From contig JAKFYH010000003.1 of assembly GCA_021730945.1 (NCBI GenBank), positions 1-64,000 on the forward strand: a DNA stretch of 64,000 nucleotides, in the 5' to 3' direction. Each line of letters begins with the position of its first letter. The first letter of the stretch is position 1. Made by a program: the position numbers and the translations under genes. Shown here piece by piece: positions 48,885-61,928 of the stretch. The DNA is from Acidobacteriota bacterium. GTDB lineage: Bacteria > Acidobacteriota > Vicinamibacteria > Vicinamibacterales > UBA2999. The notes under the pieces were generated by a model. The model was not told the origin of the DNA. It searched no databases and worked only from the letters and a program-made list of their open reading frames with translations.

Positions 48885-49160
48885 CTAGCTGGGCTTCTTC
48901 TTGGCGGCCTTGGCCTTGGTCGCCTTGACGGCGGCGGTGGCGGTCTTCGCCTTCTCGACCGTCTGCGCACCGAACTTCTTCGTGAAGCGGGTGATGCGGC
49001 CTTCGGTGTCGAGCAGCTTCTGGCGGCCGGTGAAGAAGGGGTGGCAGCTCGAGCAGACGTCCAGGTGGAGGTCCTTGCTGGTGGACTTGGTCATCCACTT
49101 GGCGCCACACGCGCAGTGGGCCTCAACGACGTTGTAATCGGGGTGAATATCGGGCTTCAT
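48885..49160 (-). CDS. rpmE: Ribosomal protein L31 (zinc-binding form) with Lys/Ala tail
   Basis: 91 aa. KPDIHPDYN start, zinc Cys in HCACGAKW and [10 protein letters not shown], and [11 protein letters not shown] are diagnostic of L31. The last about 25 residues ([19 protein letters not shown]) are an unusual Ala/Lys extension. ATG at 49160 chosen; AAAGGA lies about 11 nt upstream. Confidence 0.97.
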   Translation of the reverse strand: MKPDIHPDYNVVEAHCACGAKWMTKSTSKDLHLDVCSSCHPFFTGRQKLLDTEGRITRFTKKFGAQTVEKAKTATAAVKATKAKAAKKKPS

Positions 49161-49343
49161 CGGTCTAGCGTCCTTTCGCCGGATCCGGGGCGGTAGACCC
49201 ACTTTCCGGCACGCAAGAGAAACTCCAATACTAACACGCGACGGGCCTTTGGCCAGTCGTGGGCCCTCAGGGTGGGGCGGCCGGCTTCGCCGGGCCGTGG
49301 GGCGCCTCGCCTCGCTCGGCGTAGGGAAGGGTTCCCAAGGGGC
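49161..49343. other. Intergenic region with GC-rich palindrome
   Basis: 183 bp without a gene. It holds CCGGC-TTC-GCCGG (49281-49293) inside a GGCCGGCTTCGCCGGGCC stretch and GGGGCGCCTCGCCTCGCTCGGCG words akin to the array at 1661-1830. Confidence 0.45.
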
Positions 49344-50459
49344 TCAAAAACGAGGAATCTGCTGAGTAAAACAGTGGATTGCGCCCAGCCCCCAGATGAG
49401 CGCCTGACAGTCGACGCCGATCACCCGGCGCGTGGGCAGCCGCCGTTGCAGGATGGCCAGCGCCTCCCGGTCGCGCGCCTTCTGGCCAAAGGTCGGCACC
49501 AGCAACGCGCCGTTCACGAAGTAGAAGTTCAGGTAGGTCGCCGGCAGGCGCTGGCCCTCGTGCGAGACCGGCGCCGGCATTGGCAGCTCGACAATCTCGA
49601 AGGGCCGGCCGTCCTGGTCGTGAGCCTGGTCGAGCGCCCGGCGCGCGCGCCGCAGCACGGCGTAGTTCGGATCGCGCCGGTTGGTCTCAATGCCGATGGC
49701 AATGGTCCGTTCGTCGAGGAACCGGGCCAGGTCGTCGATGTGGCCGTCGGTATCGTCCCCCTCGATCCCCTCACCCAGCCACACCACGTGCCGTTGCCCG
49801 TAGTAGTCGCGCAGGTATCGCTCGACGCGCGCCTTCGAGATCGCCTTCCCGGCGACCCCGGGACGAAGCAGGGCAGGGTTGCGGTTCTGGTTCAGCAGGC
49901 ACGAGGTCGTCGTCAGCACCGTGCCGGCGCCGTTGAAGTCGACGGCGCCGCCCTCCATGACGATACCCGGGTAGAACACCGGCAGGCCGAGGGCCGCCGC
50001 AATGCCGGTCGGCACCGCATCGTCGGCATCGTAAGGCGGATACTTGCCGCCCCAGGCATTGAAGCCCCAGTCGACCACGGCTGCTTCGGTCCTGCCGCGC
50101 CGGCTACGGAGCACAACGGCGGGGCCATGGTCGCGGGCCCAGCACTCGTTGGTCTTGATGTGGTGAAAGCGCACGCGCCGCAACGGCACCTGCCGCGCGC
50201 GCAGGAACGCGCGAACCAGCCGCTCGTAGTTGGTATTGGGGACGTTGAGGTGCACCTCTTCGCGCGCGACCAACACGCGAATCAGGCCGGCCACATCCTC
50301 AATGGCTTCGTGGTAGCGGTCGGGAAAGGAGATGCCCTCGGGACGGGGCCAGGAAATCAGGGTGCCTTGATGAGGGTGCCACTCCGGCGGGAAGGAAAAC
50401 CCGCTGGCCGCCGGCGTTCCCTTTAAGACCTTCGGTGCGTACGGTGCCTTGGGTGCCAA
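49344..50459 (-). CDS. aguA: Agmatine deiminase
   Basis: 371 aa amidinotransferase-fold enzyme turning agmatine into N-carbamoylputrescine. Catalytic Cys363 in GAIHCFTQQIP; other conserved sites WARDHGPA, NAWGGKYPPYD, EGGAVDFNG and DTDGHIDD. The first 12 residues (MAPKAPYAPKVL) are encoded by a GGTGCC/GGTGCG repeat that also occurs near 55915-55950, so the normal protein may begin later. Downstream partner of aguB (6-bp gap). Confidence 0.95.
   Translation of the reverse strand: MAPKAPYAPKVLKGTPAASGFSFPPEWHPHQGTLISWPRPEGISFPDRYHEAIEDVAGLIRVLVAREEVHLNVPNTNYERLVRAFLRARQVPLRRVRFHHIKTNECWARDHGPAVVLRSRRGRTEAAVVDWGFNAWGGKYPPYDADDAVPTGIAAALGLPVFYPGIVMEGGAVDFNGAGTVLTTTSCLLNQNRNPALLRPGVAGKAISKARVERYLRDYYGQRHVVWLGEGIEGDDTDGHIDDLARFLDERTIAIGIETNRRDPNYAVLRRARRALDQAHDQDGRPFEIVELPMPAPVSHEGQRLPATYLNFYFVNGALLVPTFGQKARDREALAILQRRLPTRRVIGVDCQALIWGLGAIHCFTQQIPRF
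50429..50458. repeat. GGTGCC repeat encoding the AguA N-terminus
   Basis: The sequence GGTGCGTACGGTGCC followed by TTGGGTGCC is almost identical to bases at 55925-55948 in the lon-clpX gap. Here it is coding. Confidence 0.8.
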
Positions 50460-50465
50460 TGGGGG

Positions 50466-51374
50466 CTAGTCTGAGAGGCGCTTGGTCAAGTCGCCGTAGG
50501 CGTCAATGCGGCGGTCGCGCAGGAACGGCCAGTGGGTCCGGCTGAACTCGACGTTGGCGAGGTCGCACGGCACGACCATGACCGCTTCCTTGTTGACCGG
50601 CGCGCGCTCGACTACCTGGCCGTTGGGCGAGGCGACGAACGACTGGCCCCAGAACACGAGCCCGTCCTTGTCGACCGGCTGGCCGCCCGGCGCCTTGATG
50701 AACTCGTGGCCGATGCGGTTGGGCACGCAGACATAACAGCCGTTGGCGACCGCGTGACTGCGCTGGATGAGCTCCCAGGAGTCGTGCTGGGCCGCGCCGT
50801 ATTGCTTCTTCTCGGCCGGGTGCCAGCCGATGGCGGTGGGGTAGAAGAGGATCTCGGCGCCCTGCATGGCCGTGAGCCGGGCGCCTTCCGGGAACCACTG
50901 GTCCCAGCAGATCAGCACGCCGATGGTGGCGACCTTGGTTTTCCAGGCGCGAAAGCCAGTGTCGCCGGGTGTGAAGTAGAACTTCTCGTAGAACAACGGG
51001 TCGTCCGGGATGTGCATCTTGCGGTAGACGCCCATCAACGAGCCGTCAGCGTCGATCACGGCCGCGGTATTGTGATACACGCCGGCCGCCCGCTTCTCGA
51101 ACAGCGACGCGACGATCACCGCGCGGTATTTCTTGGCCAGCTTGCCGAAGGCGTCGGTCGACGGCCCTGGGATGCTTTCGGCCAGGGCGAAGAACCGGTG
51201 CTCTTCGCTCTGGCAGAAATACTGCGACCGAAACAGTTCCTGGGTGCAGACGATTTTCGCGCCCTTCTTCAGCGCGCGCTCGGTCAGCGCCAGTTGCTTC
51301 GCCAGGTTCTTCTTCGGATCGTCGCCACACGCCATCTGCGTGAGGCCCACCTTCACGGTCGTCGACGCGGCCAT
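50466..51374 (-). CDS. aguB: N-carbamoylputrescine amidase (nitrilase superfamily)
   Basis: 302 aa nitrilase-fold amidase, the enzyme after agmatine deiminase, releasing putrescine, CO2 and NH3. Triad Glu46 (CTQELF), Lys119 (YRKMHIPDD) and Cys156 (ICWDQWFPE). Family-typical end FLRDRRIDAYGDL. A TAGAAT on the minus strand (51386-51381) ends 6 nt before its ATG, so aguB-aguA may be transcribed as a leaderless operon. Confidence 0.95.
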   Translation of the reverse strand: MAASTTVKVGLTQMACGDDPKKNLAKQLALTERALKKGAKIVCTQELFRSQYFCQSEEHRFFALAESIPGPSTDAFGKLAKKYRAVIVASLFEKRAAGVYHNTAAVIDADGSLMGVYRKMHIPDDPLFYEKFYFTPGDTGFRAWKTKVATIGVLICWDQWFPEGARLTAMQGAEILFYPTAIGWHPAEKKQYGAAQHDSWELIQRSHAVANGCYVCVPNRIGHEFIKAPGGQPVDKDGLVFWGQSFVASPNGQVVERAPVNKEAVMVVPCDLANVEFSRTHWPFLRDRRIDAYGDLTKRLSD

Positions 51375-51387
51375 AGGGCTATTCTAA

Positions 51388-51445
51388 ACAGGAGATCAGG
51401 AGTTCAACAGGTCAAAAGGCATGTCTGCTGACCTGTTGATCTCTT
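51388..51445. repeat. Inverted repeat CAACAGGTCA/TGACCTGTTG and flanking repeats
   Basis: Perfect 10-bp arms (51405-51414, 51429-51438) inside GAGATC (51392-51397)/GATCTC (51438-51443). Shares words with 6841-6873. Could terminate rho transcripts, but lacks a T tract. Confidence 0.6.
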
Positions 51446-51446
51446 G

Positions 51447-52805
<1,359 letters not shown>

Positions 52806-53407
52806 AGTGCATCCAATCCTTCACCGGTCGCTGCCGAGACGGGCATGACCGGGCTTGAGTAAAGCCGTTCCAGTTCCGAGAGATGACGGTGCCGCTCGGC
52901 ACGCGACAATTTGTCCACCTTGGTGGCCACCACATGGCGCTTGATGCCCATGCGGCTCAACCACGCCCAGGCGATGCGATCCGCATCCAGCCCAGGGTGC
53001 CGGCTGTCGACCAGGGCCAGCACGCCGCAAAACACCCCGGCGACTTCCCCCGGTGACCGGGCCAACGGGTGGTCCGGGTCGGGGTGCCGGCTGCCGAAAT
53101 ACTCCGCCGCCAGTGCGTCGAACTCCTGGCGGCTCTTCTCGCCGCCGCGCGCGTAGCCGTAGCCGGGGAGGTCCACCAGATAAAACGCGGGCCTGGGTTC
53201 CACGACGACCCGATAGAAATTCGCCAGGCGCGTCTTGCCGGGCGCCGCGCTCGTTCGGGCGAGCTTCTGCCGGACGAGGGCGTTGATCAGGGTCGACTTG
53301 CCGACGTTCGACCGGCCGACCATGGCCAGCTCGGGTACGCCGTCGGTCGGGAACCCCGCGGCTCCCGCAGCGCTCGTCACAAACTCAGATGTGACTTTCA
53401 AACCAGG

Positions 53408-53510
53408 GCCACAGATGACGCAGATGACACAGAACTCAAAACACTAGAACCTCAAGACCCAGGACCCAGGACCCAGGACCCAACACCCAGGACCCAACAC
53501 CCAGGACCCT
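53408..53510. repeat. Two tandem repeat families in the engB-lon gap
   Basis: Left: CACAGATGACG/CAGATGACACAG words (53408-53432). Right: about eight copies of a 7-bp unit CCCAGGA, some as CCCAACA (53457-53510). Confidence 0.8.
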
Positions 53511-53527
53511 GCACCCCAAGCCTTTCG

Positions 53528-55906
<2,379 letters not shown>

Positions 55907-55911
55907 AATTT

Positions 55912-55992
55912 TTGAGGTGCCTAAGGTGCGTACGGTGCCTGGGGTGCCTAGGGTGCTGGTGCCTCAGTGCCTGGTGCCAAGACGTGCCTGGT
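55912..55992. repeat. GGTGCC tandem repeat in the lon-clpX gap
   Basis: About ten imperfect copies of GGTGCC/GGTGCG units fill almost the whole gap. Compare 3-57 and 50429-50458. Confidence 0.85.
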
Positions 55993-55993
55993 G

Positions 55994-57244
55994 TTAGCCG
56001 GCCTTTTCGATCACTTCGAGGCCGGCGGTCTTGCTGACAACCATCTCGCGCGTGATCACCACCTCCCGCGCCTTCTTCTGGCCGGGCATCTGGTACATCA
56101 GGTCGAGCATCAGGTCTTCGATGATCATCCGCAGGCCGCGGGCGCCGATCTTCCGGGCCATGGCCATCTCGGCGATCGCGTCGAGCGAGTCGTCCGTGAA
56201 GCGCAGTTTCACGTTCTCGTACTCGAACAGCTTCTGGTACTGGCGGGTAATCGCATTGCGCGGCTGGGTCAGGATCTGCACCAGCGCCGGGCGGTCGAGC
56301 TCGTGCAGCGTGCCCATCACCGGCAGGCGGCCGACGAACTCGGGGATCAGGCCGAACTTGATCAGGTCCTGCGGTTCAGCCTGCTCGAGCACCTGGCCGA
56401 TATCGATGTGCTTGTTCGACTTGATCTCGGCCTTGAAGCCCAGCGTCTTCTTGCCGATGCGGCGTTCCACGACCTTGTCGAGGCCGACAAAGGCGCCGCC
56501 ACAAATGAACAGGATGTTGGTGGTGTCGATCTGGAAGAACTCCTGGTGCGGATGCTTGCGGCCGCCCTGCGGCGGCACGTTGGCCACCGTGCCTTCCAGG
56601 ATTTTCAACAGCGCCTGCTGCACGCCCTCGCCGGAGACGTCGCGGGTAATCGACGGGTTCTCGTCCTTGCGGCCGATCTTGTCGATCTCGTCGATATAGA
56701 CGATGCCCTGCTGGCACTTCTCGATGTCGCCACCGGCGGCCTGCAACAGCTTGAGGATGATGTTCTCGACGTCCTCGCCGACGTAACCCGCTTCGGTGAG
56801 GGTGGTGGCGTCGACGATCGTGAACGGCACCGACAGCAGCTTGGCCAGCGTCTGCGCCAGCAGCGTCTTGCCCGATCCGGTCGGGCCGACCAGCAGGATG
56901 TTCGACTTGGTGAGCTCGACATCGTTGCGGCTGCGCGGCTGCTTCTGGATTTCGAGGCGCTTGTAGTGGTTGTAGACCGCGACCGCGAGCTTCTTCTTGG
57001 TCAGTTCCTGGCCGATCACGTACTCGTCGAGGAACTTCTTGATCTCGGGCGGGGCCGGCAGCGACGTGCGCGTGCCGCGGTTATCGAACCGGTTGTCGTC
57101 GGCAATGATGTCGTTGCAGACCTCGACGCATTCATCGCAGATGAATACGGTCGGGCCGGCAATCAATTTTCGGACGTCGTTCTGGTCTTTATTACAGAAC
57201 GAGCAGCGCAAGATCTCGCCGCCGTCGCCGCTCTTTTTTACCAT
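55994..57244 (-). CDS. clpX: ClpX, ATPase of the ClpXP protease
   Basis: 416 aa. Zinc-binding domain with Cys14, 17, 36 and 39; AAA+ Walker [11 protein letters not shown]; Walker [13 protein letters not shown]-type loop absent at the usual place can't be judged. Downstream of clpP (15-bp gap), the normal order. Confidence 0.98.
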   Translation of the reverse strand: MVKKSGDGGEILRCSFCNKDQNDVRKLIAGPTVFICDECVEVCNDIIADDNRFDNRGTRTSLPAPPEIKKFLDEYVIGQELTKKKLAVAVYNHYKRLEIQKQPRSRNDVELTKSNILLVGPTGSGKTLLAQTLAKLLSVPFTIVDATTLTEAGYVGEDVENIILKLLQAAGGDIEKCQQGIVYIDEIDKIGRKDENPSITRDVSGEGVQQALLKILEGTVANVPPQGGRKHPHQEFFQIDTTNILFICGGAFVGLDKVVERRIGKKTLGFKAEIKSNKHIDIGQVLEQAEPQDLIKFGLIPEFVGRLPVMGTLHELDRPALVQILTQPRNAITRQYQKLFEYENVKLRFTDDSLDAIAEMAMARKIGARGLRMIIEDLMLDLMYQMPGQKKAREVVITREMVVSKTAGLEVIEKAG

Positions 57245-57259
57245 GCCGATAGCCCTAGG

Positions 57260-57862
57260 TTACACCCGTTTCCGAATGACATCGTCAATAATTCCGTAGT
57301 CCTTGCCCTGGTCGGCCGACATGATGTAATCGCGCTCGGTGTCGTCCTGGATGCGCTTGATGTCCTGGCCGGTGTGGTGGACCAGAATTTCGTTGATTCG
57401 CGCACGCATGCGGATGATTTCCTTCGCCGCCAGGTCGATGTCGGTGGCCTGGCCGCCGAGCCCCGACATCCACGGCTGGTGAATCAGGATGCGCGAGTTG
57501 GGCAGCGAAAACCGCTTGCCTTTCGTCCCCGCCGCCAGCAGCACCGCGGCAATCGACGCCGCCTGGCCAATGCAGATCGTCTGCACGTCGGGACGAATGA
57601 ACTGCATGGTGTCGTAAATCGCAAAGCCCGCCGTGATCGATCCGCCCGGGCTGTTGAGATACAGCTGGATGTCCTTGTCGGGATCCTCGGCTTCGAGGAA
57701 CAGCATCTGCGCGATGGCCAGGTTGGCCACCCCGTCGTCGATCGGCGTGCCGATAAAGATGATGTTGTCTTTGAGCAGCCGCGAAAAAATGTCGTAGGCG
57801 CGCTCGCCGCGGTTGGTCTGCTCGACCACCATGGGCACAAGCTGGTTCTGGTAGACGCTCAT
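57260..57862 (-). CDS. clpP: ClpP protease subunit
   Basis: 200 aa. Triad Ser103 (GQAASIAA), His128 (LIHQP) and Asp178 (ERDYIMSA). The region after His reads [12 protein letters not shown], with Trp where many ClpPs have a small residue. Confidence 0.98.
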   Translation of the reverse strand: MSVYQNQLVPMVVEQTNRGERAYDIFSRLLKDNIIFIGTPIDDGVANLAIAQMLFLEAEDPDKDIQLYLNSPGGSITAGFAIYDTMQFIRPDVQTICIGQAASIAAVLLAAGTKGKRFSLPNSRILIHQPWMSGLGGQATDIDLAAKEIIRMRARINEILVHHTGQDIKRIQDDTERDYIMSADQGKDYGIIDDVIRKRV

Positions 57863-57924
57863 ATATAGGCTTCTCTACTGTTATCGGCCGAGACGCGGGG
57901 AAGTGCAATAGCCAAAAGGGCCGG

Positions 57925-59214
57925 TCACGATTTGGTGATCCTGGCCTTGGAAATCACCAGCGACACGGCCTTTTCCCGCCGTAATCCGGCTGCCAGCCGG
58001 CCCAGTTCGCCGTCTTTCTGCAGCCGCGCCCGGATGCTGGCCACGGTGTGGCCGGTCTGTTCGGCGTAGCGCTGCAGCTCGGTGTCGAGGTCCTCGTCGG
58101 TCACGCTGACACCGTCGCGCTTGGCGATTTCGTCGAGCACAATCGCCGACCCCACGGCCTCGGTCGCCGGGGCGCGCTGGCCCTCGCGAAACGCCTGCCA
58201 GTCGATGTTGGCCTGCCGCGGATCGATCCGCTGGTCCATCAGCCGCCGGGCGAAGTCCTCGAGCCGGCGATCGATCTCGCGTTCGACCAGGGTTGCCGGC
58301 ACGGCAAATGGCACGCGCGCCGCCAGCTGCTTCAGCAGGTCCTGGCGCAGTTGCCGCTCCGCCGCGTGCATGGCCTCGTGTTCGAGGTCGGTGCGCACGC
58401 GGGCGCGTAATGCCGCGAGCGACTCGAAATCGCCCAGGTCCTTGGCCAGTTCGTCGTCGAGCACCGGCACCACCCGCTGCTTGATCTCCTTGAGGGTCAC
58501 CGTGTAATCCACGCTGCCGCCGGCCAACTCCGGGATCGCGTAGTCGGCCGGGTAGGTGAGGGTGAAGCTCTTGGTGGCGCCCGGCGCCAGGCCGAGCATC
58601 TCGGCGTCAAAGCCCGGCGGGTTCGACGGCGCGCCCAGTTCGATCGAAACCTGCTCGTGCTTCTCGGGTTCGCCCAGCTTGCCGTCCTTGTCGGTGCCGC
58701 GCCGTTCGAGGCTGATGACGACGGTGTGGCCGGCGGCGACCGCGCCCGACTCGACGGCCTCGAAACGCGCGGCGCGCTCGCGCAGGCGCTCCAGCGACTG
58801 GTCGACAACATCGTCGGCGATGGTCGCGGCGGGCTCGGTCGCTTCGATGGTGGTGAGGTCGCCGGGATCAAACGCCGGCACGACGTCGAACGACGCCTTG
58901 AACGTGAGCGGCTTGCCTTCTTCGAGGACCAGGTCCTGGATGTCCGGCGTCGCGATCGGCTCGACCCCGCGCTCGACCAGCGCCTCGCCGACCGCCTGGC
59001 TGATCAGGTGTTCGGCGACGTCCTGCATGATCTCGCCCTTGAAGCGCTGGCGGACCACGGTGACCGGCACCTTGCCGGGACGGAAGCCGGGAATCTTGGC
59101 GGCGCGGCCGATCCGGGCGGCGGCCCGGCCGATGGCCTCGTCAACCACGGTGCTGGGAACTTCCACCGTGAGATCACGGCGGGTTTCGTTCACGTCGACA
59201 ATGTCTGATTTCAT
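57925..59214 (-). CDS. tig: Trigger factor
   Basis: 429 aa ribosome-bound chaperone and PPIase. Ribosome-binding GFRPGKVPVTVVRQRF (residues about 44-59), PPIase core VAAGHTVVISLERRG to YPADYAIPELAG, and a long helical C-domain. Upstream is tRNA-Leu, the same strand. Confidence 0.96.
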   Translation of the reverse strand: MKSDIVDVNETRRDLTVEVPSTVVDEAIGRAAARIGRAAKIPGFRPGKVPVTVVRQRFKGEIMQDVAEHLISQAVGEALVERGVEPIATPDIQDLVLEEGKPLTFKASFDVVPAFDPGDLTTIEATEPAATIADDVVDQSLERLRERAARFEAVESGAVAAGHTVVISLERRGTDKDGKLGEPEKHEQVSIELGAPSNPPGFDAEMLGLAPGATKSFTLTYPADYAIPELAGGSVDYTVTLKEIKQRVVPVLDDELAKDLGDFESLAALRARVRTDLEHEAMHAAERQLRQDLLKQLAARVPFAVPATLVEREIDRRLEDFARRLMDQRIDPRQANIDWQAFREGQRAPATEAVGSAIVLDEIAKRDGVSVTDEDLDTELQRYAEQTGHTVASIRARLQKDGELGRLAAGLRREKAVSLVISKARITKS

Positions 59215-59287
59215 GATCTATCTGGTGATGGAGCGATCTTGGGAACTCTCCGTAGCTCGCCCGGCCACCGCGCGAGCGAAGGAGAGT

Positions 59288-59370
59288 GCGAAAGAAGGGA
59301 CTCGAACCCTTATAGCCTTGCGGCTACCGGCTCCTAAGGCCGGCGCGTCTGCCAGTTCCGCCACTTTCGC
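59288..59370 (-). tRNA. tRNA-Leu (anticodon UAG)
   Basis: 83-nt cloverleaf on the minus strand. Acceptor stem GCGAAAG/CTTTCGC; anticodon stem CCGGC/GCCGG with loop CTTAGGA (anticodon TAG); long variable arm GTAGCCGCAAGGCTAT; T arm AGGGTTCGAGTCCCT. CCA is not encoded. Confidence 0.96.
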
Positions 59371-59408
59371 GCGCGGAAATTCTCCTACGAGATTAGCACG
59401 GACGGCGC

Positions 59409-60173
59409 CTATTTGCCCTTGAGCACCCGCCGAACGGCTTTCTCGGCGGCCCCCCAGCGGATCACGAACTCCTGATAGGCCGGATCGGGCAGCCGGCGGG
59501 CCCAGAGGAGCGGCCGATCCTTCCAGGCCCGCAGCCGATCGCGGATCCGGCGCGGCTGGTCGATCCGGACCAGCGTGTTGGCGCCGGCCAGGTCGGCCTG
59601 CAACTGCCCCAGGTCCAGGTGGAGCGGCCGCGGTTCGCCGGGCTTGCGGCCCACGAAGTACAGGTCGCAGGACACCTCGTTGCGCAGGAACAGATGCCCG
59701 TCGAACATCGCCCCGAGATCGAGCCGCCGCTCAAAGTCGGCGCGGTTCAGGTTGCGGTAGTAGTCCCACCCCAATGACTGCGACCCGGGGGATTCGTACG
59801 CCCGCATGCGGGTGGTGCCGTGTTCCAGCCGCCCGCGCGAGGCGCAGGTCACCAGCACGATGCCGCCCGGCCGCGTCATGCGGTGCATGTTCACGAACGT
59901 CTCGCACCACAGCGGGTTGTGCTCGAAGCACTCGCAGGACACGGCGAGATCGAAGTCGTTGTCGGGCAGCGCCAAATCGTGTCCCGAACCGATCAGATCG
60001 ACGCCGGGGCCAGCCGACAAGTCGACACCGGTGTAGTGGCTGGCGGGGAACGACGGCCGAATCGAGCCGTTGACGTCGGCCGAGCCAATCTCCAGGACGC
60101 GGCGGCCGGTCCAGTCGGACGCCAGGTGCCGTGCCGTCATCGCCACGAACTGCAGTTGCTGGAAATGTGCCAT
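59409..60173 (-). CDS. SAM-dependent class I methyltransferase
   Basis: 254 aa soluble methyltransferase-fold protein: VLEIGSADVNG (motif I), YTGVDLSAGPGVD, DLAVSCECFEHN and RPGGIVLVTCAS. It resembles enzymes found in glycan or lipid modification clusters; substrate unknown. C-terminal 60 residues are rich in Arg/Trp/Leu. Confidence 0.85.
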   Translation of the reverse strand: MAHFQQLQFVAMTARHLASDWTGRRVLEIGSADVNGSIRPSFPASHYTGVDLSAGPGVDLIGSGHDLALPDNDFDLAVSCECFEHNPLWCETFVNMHRMTRPGGIVLVTCASRGRLEHGTTRMRAYESPGSQSLGWDYYRNLNRADFERRLDLGAMFDGHLFLRNEVSCDLYFVGRKPGEPRPLHLDLGQLQADLAGANTLVRIDQPRRIRDRLRAWKDRPLLWARRLPDPAYQEFVIRWGAAEKAVRRVLKGK

Positions 60174-60245
60174 CGGGTTCAGGTCGCGGTCGTAAAGGTA
60201 GCATGGCCGGGTCGGCGGTCCCTCGCAGTGGAGTTACCATGTCGC

Positions 60246-60992
60246 ATGCCCGCATTCCCACGGTCCGGCCTGGTCTTCATCCTTTCTCTGAGCACAATCG
60301 CGTCGTGCACCGGCGCACCGGCGCCGGCCGTGCCCGCGGCCGGCTTCCGCCTGGGCGGGCTCACCAGCGCGGCTCGCGACACCGACAAGGGCCCGAGCCT
60401 GCATCACTACACCGAGATCTACGAGCGATTCCTCTTTCAGTGGAAGGATGATCCGATCGCGATCTTTGAGATCGGCGTCGCCAATGGCGGTTCGCTGAAG
60501 ATGTGGCAGGAGTACTTCCCGAACGCCACCATCGTGGCCGCCGACATCGAGGACAAATCGCGCTTCGACAACGCGCGCGTCAAGACGGTGGTGGCCGACC
60601 AATCGAACCGCGACCAGTTGCGCCGCGCGGTGGATGCCGGCGGCGGGCGCTATGACGTCTTGCTCGACGATGGCGGGCACACGATGGAACAGCAGCAGGT
60701 CAGCCTGGGCTACCTGTTTCCTGCCGTCAAGCCGGGTGGCTTCTACATTCTTGAGGATATCCATACCTCCATTCCGGCGTTGTGGCCGGACTACGGCGTC
60801 GAACCGGGAGGCGCCAACAGCACGTTACGAATGATCCAGGACTACATGGGCGCCGCCCCACCCGCCTTCCGCAGCCAATACATGCTGCCGGCGGAAGTGG
60901 CTTACCTCGATCAACATGTCGAGTACATCAACCTGGTCTATCGCACTGACAGCCGCAGCATGGTCGCCATCTTCCGCAAGAAGACCGGGTAG
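60246..60992 (+). CDS. Methyltransferase-fold protein with lipoprotein signal
   Basis: 248 aa. Residues 1-21 form a lipoprotein signal (SGLVFILSLSTIASC); the mature part is a CmcI/MycE-like class I fold: TDKGPSLHHYTEIYERFLF, IFEIGVANGGSLKMWQEYFP, VAADIE and DVLLDDGGHTMEQQQ. ATG at 60246 chosen, with TACCAT 5 nt upstream; without the first 40 residues the domain would look cytoplasmic. Either an exported enzyme-fold protein or a mis-set start; I favour the former because the signal is complete. Confidence 0.75.
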   Translation: MPAFPRSGLVFILSLSTIASCTGAPAPAVPAAGFRLGGLTSAARDTDKGPSLHHYTEIYERFLFQWKDDPIAIFEIGVANGGSLKMWQEYFPNATIVAADIEDKSRFDNARVKTVVADQSNRDQLRRAVDAGGGRYDVLLDDGGHTMEQQQVSLGYLFPAVKPGGFYILEDIHTSIPALWPDYGVEPGGANSTLRMIQDYMGAAPPAFRSQYMLPAEVAYLDQHVEYINLVYRTDSRSMVAIFRKKTG

Positions 60993-61001
60993 AAGCGCGC
61001 G

Positions 61002-61928
61002 CTATTGCGGCCGCGGCGGGATATTCGAGACCACCAGCTCTGCGACCGTGCCGCGGCGCTGCGCGTTCGAGTTGACGGCTCGCCGCGCCGGGACCTGCCA
61101 GGCCCGCAAGCCGGCCGCCCGCGCTTCGGCACTGCTCTCGTACAGCTTGATCACGGATGGCGCGGTCGAGTTACTGAGCAGGACGTCGACCCCGCGCTGC
61201 GACAACTGGATCAGCACCTGCTGGAGGCGTTCCTGGTCGGCCTCGGTGAACCCGCGGCCGGTATAGCCGCGAAAGTTCGCGGTCTTGCTGAGCGGCGCAT
61301 ACGGCGGGTCGAAATAGGCGAAGTCGCCGGCGCGCGCGTCGCTCAGGATTTGCTCAAACGGCGCGCGTTGCACCCGGATGCCCGGCCGCGTGAGGACGGC
61401 CGAGACTTCCGTCAGCAGCGCGCGGTCAACGATCCGCGGCCGGTCGTAGCGGCCCGGCGGCACGTTGTATTCCCCGGTCGCGTTGAGCCGGAAGAGCCCG
61501 TTGTAGCCGGTCCGGTTCAAGTAGATGAGCATGGCGGCGAGCCCGGCGGAGTAGGCGGCGATCTCGCCACCGGACTCGCGCCAGGCGGCGCGTTGCGGGT
61601 TGAACTCGCAGTCGCGCACCTGCAGGTAGTGCCGGCGGGCGTCCAATCCATGTCCGGCCGCGAGGTGTTCGAGCGCCGTCAGCACGGCCGGCAGTGAATC
61701 GGCAATGCGGGCATAGCAGCCAATCAGGTCGGCGTTGTCGTCGCTGAGCGTGACCGGGCGCGCGTCGAGCCGGCCGAGCGCCGCCAGGTCAAAGAACACC
61801 GCACCGCTGCCGACAAACGGCTCGAAGTAGGCGCCGGGCGAGGCCGGGTAGTGGCGGCGCAGGATCGGCAGCAACTGCCGCTTGCCGCCAACCCATTTCA
61901 GAAACGGGCGCAGGCCCCGGCGTTCCAC
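61002..61928 (-). CDS. DNA adenine N6-methyltransferase (Dam-like)
   Basis: 308 aa class alpha MTase. FLKWVGGKRQLLP and EPFVGSGAVFFD bind SAM; catalytic DPPY in AYFDPPYAP. Target likely a short palindrome such as GATC, but not proven. GTG start at 61928. No restriction enzyme is nearby, so it is solitary here. Confidence 0.92.
   Translation of the reverse strand: MERRGLRPFLKWVGGKRQLLPILRRHYPASPGAYFEPFVGSGAVFFDLAALGRLDARPVTLSDDNADLIGCYARIADSLPAVLTALEHLAAGHGLDARRHYLQVRDCEFNPQRAAWRESGGEIAAYSAGLAAMLIYLNRTGYNGLFRLNATGEYNVPPGRYDRPRIVDRALLTEVSAVLTRPGIRVQRAPFEQILSDARAGDFAYFDPPYAPLSKTANFRGYTGRGFTEADQERLQQVLIQLSQRGVDVLLSNSTAPSVIKLYESSAEARAAGLRAWQVPARRAVNSNAQRRGTVAELVVSNIPPRPQ

Noticed and set aside
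51405-51438. Intrinsic terminator of rho
   Set aside because: The hairpin is strong but A/T tracts needed for intrinsic termination are missing in either direction; kept only as a repeat.
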